From NCBI RefSeq assembly GCF_014205275.1, contig NZ_JACHND010000001.1, forward strand, positions 5,518,001 through 5,582,000: a DNA stretch of 64,000 bases, in the 5' to 3' direction. The stretch comes from Sphaerisporangium siamense. GTDB lineage: Bacteria; Actinomycetota; Actinomycetes; Streptosporangiales; Streptosporangiaceae. The stretch's first letter is position 1. Each line of letters begins with the position of its first letter. Below the pieces are notes generated by a model. The model searched no databases, was not told the origin of the DNA, and saw nothing but the letters and a program-made list of their open reading frames with translations. Both the position numbers and the translations under genes were made by a program. Shown here piece after piece: positions 59,471 to 64,000 of the stretch.

Positions 59471-60817
59471 TCAGAGGTGCGTGGGAGGCTCGTTGCCCGC
59501 CTCACGGACCGCCCTCGGCAGGTTGACCACCATGAGCAGCGCGAACCCCACCACGAAGAAGATCATCAGTGACAGGATCGCCGCCCGGTAGCTGTCGGTG
59601 ACCTGCAGCGCGACCGTCAGCGTCAGCGACCCGAGCAGCGCCGACCCCTTGTCGCTCACCTCGAACAGGCTGAAGTACTCCGCCTCGCGCCCCGGGGGGA
59701 TCACCAGCGAGTACAGCGACCGCGACAGCGCCTGCGTGCCGCCGAGCACGATCGCGATGAGGAACGCGATCGCGTAGAACTGGACGGCCGCCCCCTTCTC
59801 CAGGAAGTAGGCGATCCCGACCACGGCCGTCCACACCACCAGGCTCGCCAGCACCGTCCGCTTGGTGCCGAACCGCGCGCCGAGCCACCCGAGCAGCAGC
59901 GCCCCGCCGAACGCGACGAACTGCACCATCAGGATCGCGGTGATCTGCACGTCCTTGCTCAGGCCGAGCTCCTGGTCGGCGTAGGTCGCCGAGAAGGAGA
60001 TCACGGTCTGCACGCCGTCGTTGTAGATCAGGTAGGCCAGCAGGAACAACAGGGTGCGCGGGTAGCGGCGCAGGCCCGCGATCGTGCGGCCGAGCTGGCG
60101 GAAGCTGCCGGCGATCGCGGCGCCGGGCGTGGCGTCGTGGCCGCCGACCGGCCGGTTGCGCAGGCGCAGCATCGGGATCACCGTGAACGCCGCCCACCAC
60201 AGGCCCGCCGAGGCCAGGCTGATGCGCACCGCCAGCCCCTGGTCGATGCCGCTGCCCTGGTAGAGGGCCAGGTTGAGCGCCAGCAGAAGGAAGCCGCCGA
60301 GGTAGCCGAAGCCCCACCCGCGCGAGGAGACCGCGTCGCGCTCCTCCGGGCCGGCGATCTGCGGCAGGAACGAGTTGTAGATGACCATGGCGGCGCCGAA
60401 GGCGACGTTGGCGGTCACGAACAGCGCGCCGCCGAGCGCGTAGGCGTCCCCGGCGACGAAGTAGAACCCCAGCGTCGCCGCCGCGCCCAGGTAGGCGAAG
60501 AGGGCGAGCAGCTCCTTCTTGCGGCCGGTGTGGTCGGCGAGCGCCCCCGCGATCGGCATCACCACGATCTGCAGCACGACCGAGATCGTGACGATCGCGG
60601 AGAAGTACGCCTTCGCCCGCATGTCGAAGCCGAGGAAGGCGACGAACCCGTCGGCGCGGCCCGCGGCCTTCTCGGCCAGCGCGGTGAGGTACGGGCCGAG
60701 GAAGACGGTGATCACCGTGGTCTGGAAGCCCGAGTTGGCGAAGTCGTACCAGTACCAGCCCCGCTGCTCGCGCTTGCGCGCCTTCGGGAGGTCCTCGGCG
60801 ACGATGGAGGTGGTCAT
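59471..60817 (-). CDS. MFS transporter (UMF1/Atg22-like)
   Basis: A 448-aa, 12-helix major facilitator of the UMF1 family, related to the yeast vacuolar effluxer Atg22. The N-terminal signature REQRGWYWYDFANSGFQTTV and the MFS loop ADHTGRKKELLALF are clear. A cytoplasmic loop at about 205-235 separates the halves. The substrate is unknown; amino acid export is one suggestion for the family. The ATG at 60817 follows AGGAGAG. It lies 58 nt downstream of the phosphodiesterase on the same strand. Confidence 0.88.
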   Translation of the reverse strand: MTTSIVAEDLPKARKREQRGWYWYDFANSGFQTTVITVFLGPYLTALAEKAAGRADGFVAFLGFDMRAKAYFSAIVTISVVLQIVVMPIAGALADHTGRKKELLALFAYLGAAATLGFYFVAGDAYALGGALFVTANVAFGAAMVIYNSFLPQIAGPEERDAVSSRGWGFGYLGGFLLLALNLALYQGSGIDQGLAVRISLASAGLWWAAFTVIPMLRLRNRPVGGHDATPGAAIAGSFRQLGRTIAGLRRYPRTLLFLLAYLIYNDGVQTVISFSATYADQELGLSKDVQITAILMVQFVAFGGALLLGWLGARFGTKRTVLASLVVWTAVVGIAYFLEKGAAVQFYAIAFLIAIVLGGTQALSRSLYSLVIPPGREAEYFSLFEVSDKGSALLGSLTLTVALQVTDSYRAAILSLMIFFVVGFALLMVVNLPRAVREAGNEPPTHL

Positions 60818-60875
60818 CGGCTCTCCTGGCCTGGCGGGGGGCGGGGGCGGGGTCACGGCGCCGGCGCGCGGCGGG

Positions 60876-61679
60876 TCAGGCGCAGGCGACGGGCTGCCGG
60901 GGATGCCACTGGCCCCGGGCGCTGAGGACGTCCCTCAGCCCCGAGATGTTGTCGGTCATGATGCCGTCCACCCCGAGGTCCAGCAGGTGCTCCATATGGC
61001 GCGGGGAGTCCACCGTCCACACGTGGACCTGCATGCCGAGGGCGTGGGCGGTGCGGACCAGGGCGCGGGTGGTCACCCGCATGCCCCGGAACCCCAGCGG
61101 GACCTGCGCGCACGGGACGCCGAGCCGGGCGAGCCCGCCGAGCAGGCGGCCGTACCCCGAGCCCATGGCGGCGGCGCGCAGCCGGGCGACGCCGCGCGGG
61201 CCGAGCGCCGAGCAGACCGGGCGGCCGATCGCCATGCGCGCCCGGGCCAGCCGCACGTCGGAGAAGGAGGTCAGGCAGACGCGGTCGAAGGCGTTGGTGC
61301 GCCTGATCGCCTCGGCCAGCGGCTCGATCGCCGGGGACTCCTTCACATCGACGTTGACCCGGACGTCGGGCCAGGTGCCGAGCACGTCCTCCAGCAGCGG
61401 GATCTCCTCGACCCCGCCGATGCGCGCCCGCCGCACCTCACGGTAGGGGAGCGCCGCCAGTCGGCCGTGCCGGTCGGTGACCCGGTCGAGCGTGTGGTCG
61501 TGGAAGGCGAGCAGCACACCGTCCGCCGTGGCGTGGGCGTCGGTCTCCAGATAGGAGTACCCCATCTCGACCGCCCGCGAGAAGGCGGCCATGGTGTTCT
61601 CACGGCCCTCGGCGGCCCCGCCCCGATGGGCGAAGGCGAGCGGGCCGGGATGATCCAGGAACGGGTAGCGGAGCTGCAC
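60876..61679 (-). CDS. glycerophosphodiester phosphodiesterase
   Basis: A 267-aa TIM-barrel enzyme hydrolysing glycerophosphodiesters to glycerol-3-phosphate and an alcohol. The catalytic His pair and metal ligands are seen in AFAHRGGAAEGRENTM (HRG, E-N), SYLETDAHATADGV and FHDHTLDRVTD. There is no signal peptide, so it is cytoplasmic. The GTG at 61679 (VQLRYPFLDHPGP) is preferred over the ATG at 61742, because the family N-terminus starts near LRYPFLDHP and a TACTCC box lies 5 nt upstream. It is probably co-transcribed with the MFS gene. Confidence 0.9.
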   Translation of the reverse strand: MQLRYPFLDHPGPLAFAHRGGAAEGRENTMAAFSRAVEMGYSYLETDAHATADGVLLAFHDHTLDRVTDRHGRLAALPYREVRRARIGGVEEIPLLEDVLGTWPDVRVNVDVKESPAIEPLAEAIRRTNAFDRVCLTSFSDVRLARARMAIGRPVCSALGPRGVARLRAAAMGSGYGRLLGGLARLGVPCAQVPLGFRGMRVTTRALVRTAHALGMQVHVWTVDSPRHMEHLLDLGVDGIMTDNISGLRDVLSARGQWHPRQPVACA

Positions 61680-61742
61680 GACCAGGAGTATCCCTTGTGG
61701 CGAGCCTGTCAGGTCACCGTGCCGAGTGAACATTTGGGTCAC

Positions 61743-61967
61743 GAATCAGAGCCGATCCTACCCGAATCCGGACGTCCCCCGACGCGATGAACCCGTCCTT
61801 TGTCAAGATTGCCCATTTTTCAAATGGTGTGATTAGCATCACTCTTGTTCATGACTTTTTGTCAAGTTAGCGTTTAGTCGCTTTTGCCGGTGGCTGTGTG
61901 CCTACCCCTGGCAGGAAAATCCTGGTTATGTCCTGTACCAATATGTGACATTCGGAGGTAGCGGGTC
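61743..61967 (+). promoter_or_regulatory. AT-rich leader region of the RHS gene
   Basis: A stretch visibly poorer in GC than the rest of the window. It contains direct repeats TTTGTCAAG (61799-61807 and 61858-61866), a palindrome CCATTT-TTC-AAATGG (61813-61827) and the ribosome site GGAGGT (61954-61959). Binding sites for a regulator or a nucleoid silencer are plausible; the promoter hexamers are not clear. Confidence 0.5.
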
Positions 61968-64000
61968 GTGCCGGTCTTACGAAGCACCCCCAATTTGGTA
62001 CGTCGGTTTATATGGTTAACGGTAGCCATATTCGCGGTGACATTTCCAGGATTGATGCAGGTGGCGGTTCCCCCACCCGCTGCCGCCGCCGCACGGACGG
62101 TCGCCCCTGTCACGCCGGACCAGTTGTCCGGGTCGCCGGCCGGACTGCCCCACCTGGTCGACTCCAAGGCGACACAGATCGCCGGGCCCGCGACCGTCGA
62201 CTCCGACGACTCCGAGGACGAGTCCTCCGCGGCGGAGCGGCGGAAGGACGAGGTTCCCAATGGAGCCCTGTCCCGCGACGTCCGAACCTACGGCGTGGTC
62301 TCGGCGCGGCCGGATGAACGGGCCGCCCAGCGTGCGCCACCACGGTCCGCGGACGGCGATGGGACACGAGGAAAGAGAGATGCGGACGCCTCGGCTCGGG
62401 TCGCGGCTCGGGATTGCTACAACCCCAAGTACAGCATCACCGCCACCTACAGGCCTGGCATGACGGTCGCTGAGAATGACCACGACTGGGAGGCGTTGAA
62501 GACTTTCGTGGGTGTCCGTCCAGGGACGGATGCCACGTATTGGAGAGATCTGGGGCTCTGCTACGTCAAGCCACCGGCGGCTCCAGAGATCATTGACATG
62601 TTCCCGCTGGACCAGGGCCTGGTCGGGGTCACGCCCGTGTTGTCCGCCTACGCTCGCAGCACCGGAGGCCCCTACGGCATCGACTACACCTTCCAGGTCT
62701 GCGGCGAGGGAATCTCTTGCTTCTCCTCAGGGGTGATCGGTGACCGCGGCGCGTGGCGGGTACCGGCGGGCAAACTGGCCTGGGGCAAGTCGTACTCCTG
62801 GACGGTCACCGCGAACGACCGCGGCACCGGCGGAGTGACCTCCAAGACCCGGGTGTTCCTCACCGGGGTGCGCCAGCCGGCCGTCACCTCGCAACTCGCG
62901 GCGAACGGGGCCAACGGCCAGGAGTTCCACCAGCTCACCGGCAACTACACCACCTCGTTCACCGACGCGGAGGTCGCCACGGTGGGGCCGCCGCTGACGG
63001 TCTCCCGTTCCTACAACAGCCTGGACCCGCGCACTGACGGCATGTTCGGCGCGAGCTGGTCTTCTCGCTGGGATATGAAGATCGTCGAGGAGTCTGCGGG
63101 CGAGGACCCGACGGCCGTGGTGACATATCCCGACGGCCGGCGGGTGCGGTTCGCGGGAAATACCGGCGGGTCCTATCAGCCGCCTCCCGGCGTGTTCGCC
63201 ACGCTGGCCAAGACCTCGAGCGGTGGCTCCTCCGGTTGGCGGCTGATGGACAAGTCCGCCACGGTGTACGCATTCGACGCGCAGGGCCGTCTGACGGGCA
63301 TCACCGACAACCGCGGCCGGGCGCAGACGCTGACCTATGGTGCCGACGCGAAGCTGGCCAAGGTCACCGCGACCGGCGGGCGTTCGCTGACGTTCACCTG
63401 GACCGGGGATCACGTGACCGCCGTGTCGACCGATCCGGTCGGCGGTGCGACGCCGACCTGGACCTACCGGTATGACGGGGATCGGCTGACGCAGGTCTGC
63501 ACTCCGGGGGCCGCGCCCAACTGCACCGCCTATGACCACGACACCGGGTCGCAGTACCGCAGCCGGGTACTGGACTCCGATCCGGCCGGGTACTGGCGGC
63601 TCGGCGAGGCGAGCGGGACGGTGGCCGCCGACCTCGCGCAGGAGACGGGTGACGCCACCTACTCCGGCGCCGGCCTGGGGCAGCCGGGCGCGCTGGCGGG
63701 CACGCAGGACACCGCCGTTCAGGGAAACGTCGCGCTGCCGGAGAACACGGTCGCCCGGCTGGGCGGGCGGATGTCGGTGGAGGTGTGGTTCAAGACCTCC
63801 AGGAGCGGCACCATACTCTCGGCCGGGGACTCCGGCGACAGCGTCGGCGCCAACCGTCCGGTGCTGTACGTGGGCACGGACGGTAAGGTGCGCGGCCAGT
63901 TGTGGGACGACCCTCAGGCGCCCGCGGTGACACCGATCACCTCGGCCGTCGCGGTCAACGACGGCCAGTGGCACCACCTCGTGCTCACCGCGCAGAACGA
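61968..64000 (+). CDS. secreted RHS/YD-repeat protein with LamG domain (partial)
   Basis: An N-terminal part of at least 677 residues, cut by the window edge. The signal peptide (about 1-38, LVRRFIWLTVAIFAVTFPGL) is followed by a charged low-complexity segment (about 55-140) and then domains typical of large exported RHS proteins. One is a conserved N-terminal RHS-associated module with PPLTVSRSYNSLDPRTDGMF and GASWSSRW. Others are YD-type repeats (LTGITDNRGRAQTLTY, YRYDGDRLTQVC) and a LamG/concanavalin-like fold starting near DPAGYWRLGEASG. The GTG at 61968 has GGAGGT 8 nt upstream. Such proteins can be contact toxins or wall-associated adhesins; the deciding C-terminus is outside the window. 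Confidence 0.85.
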   Translation, partial: MPVLRSTPNLVRRFIWLTVAIFAVTFPGLMQVAVPPPAAAAARTVAPVTPDQLSGSPAGLPHLVDSKATQIAGPATVDSDDSEDESSAAERRKDEVPNGALSRDVRTYGVVSARPDERAAQRAPPRSADGDGTRGKRDADASARVAARDCYNPKYSITATYRPGMTVAENDHDWEALKTFVGVRPGTDATYWRDLGLCYVKPPAAPEIIDMFPLDQGLVGVTPVLSAYARSTGGPYGIDYTFQVCGEGISCFSSGVIGDRGAWRVPAGKLAWGKSYSWTVTANDRGTGGVTSKTRVFLTGVRQPAVTSQLAANGANGQEFHQLTGNYTTSFTDAEVATVGPPLTVSRSYNSLDPRTDGMFGASWSSRWDMKIVEESAGEDPTAVVTYPDGRRVRFAGNTGGSYQPPPGVFATLAKTSSGGSSGWRLMDKSATVYAFDAQGRLTGITDNRGRAQTLTYGADAKLAKVTATGGRSLTFTWTGDHVTAVSTDPVGGATPTWTYRYDGDRLTQVCTPGAAPNCTAYDHDTGSQYRSRVLDSDPAGYWRLGEASGTVAADLAQETGDATYSGAGLGQPGALAGTQDTAVQGNVALPENTVARLGGRMSVEVWFKTSRSGTILSAGDSGDSVGANRPVLYVGTDGKVRGQLWDDPQAPAVTPITSAVAVNDGQWHHLVLTAQN

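Noticed and set aside
1-64000. CRISPR arrays, insertion sequences, rRNA operon
   Set aside because: No regularly spaced repeats, transposase motifs or rRNA-like stretches were seen on either strand.

Overview
This is a contiguous chromosomal segment of a high-GC actinobacterium. Almost every coding region has G or C at third positions, GTG starts are common, and the core of the window is the Pup-proteasome locus in an order close to that of Mycobacterium and Streptomyces: trmI, arc/mpa, dop, pup, prcB, prcA, pafA, pafB, pafC, tatA, tatC, a lipid kinase, helY, a 5'-3' exonuclease and an M24 peptidase. Gene content (Dop/PafA/Pup, RbpA, DUF3866, an FKBP lipoprotein) suits a Streptosporangiales-type organism, but the genus cannot be fixed from sequence alone. 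No rRNA, tRNA, CRISPR array, integrase or transposase was recognised.

Layout. 1-7.4 kb: an M50 site-2 protease with CBS domains, an FHA/zinc-ribbon protein, a TetR-controlled catabolic cluster (class II aldolase, TetR, PfkB kinase, class III aminotransferase) and a tandem GNAT gene broken by a frameshift. 7.5-26.7 kb: the Pup-proteasome system, interrupted twice. A Ser/Thr kinase and a small membrane protein lie between dop and pup, and a 9-kb carbohydrate locus (GH38 alpha-mannosidase, PHP phosphoesterase, ABC ATPase, two permeases, binding protein) lies between pup and prcBA. 26.8-41.2 kb: an FKBP lipoprotein, a Cys-rich HTH regulator with a DUF3291 protein, DUF3866, pafBC, tatAC, a lipid kinase, helY, an RNB nuclease, an exonuclease and an M24 peptidase. 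41.3-46.9 kb: fatty-acid and small-molecule genes (acyl-CoA dehydrogenase, thiolase with a divergent HxlR regulator), a secreted emfourin-like protein, and an iodotyrosine-deiodinase-like flavoenzyme divergent from an Lrp regulator. 46.9-53.6 kb: a second sugar operon led by a ROK repressor (binding protein, two permeases, GH4 glycosidase, BadF-type sugar kinase). 53.8-61.7 kb: HelD, apolipoprotein N-acyltransferase, FxsA, RbpA, an MFS transporter and a glycerophosphodiesterase. 61.97 kb to the right edge: a secreted RHS/YD-repeat protein with a LamG domain, cut off by the window.

How the genes work together. Dop converts Pup-Gln to Pup-Glu, PafA ligates it to substrates, ARC unfolds pupylated proteins into the PrcAB chamber, and PafBC is the linked DNA-damage regulator. 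TatAC, Lnt, the two binding lipoproteins and the FKBP lipoprotein serve the envelope. HelD and RbpA both act on RNA polymerase.

Most notable non-gene features. (i) Two copies, 6 kb apart, of a roughly 100-bp nested palindrome whose three stems differ only by compensated base pairs while the 11-nt loop is conserved at 10 of 11 positions. (ii) A series of -10 boxes 6-7 nt ahead of start codons, implying many leaderless mRNAs. (iii) Several perfect operator-like palindromes (TetR, ROK, HxlR, and one of unknown owner upstream of a membrane-protein gene). (iv) A strong promoter-palindrome pair in the helD-lnt gap with no convincing gene behind it.
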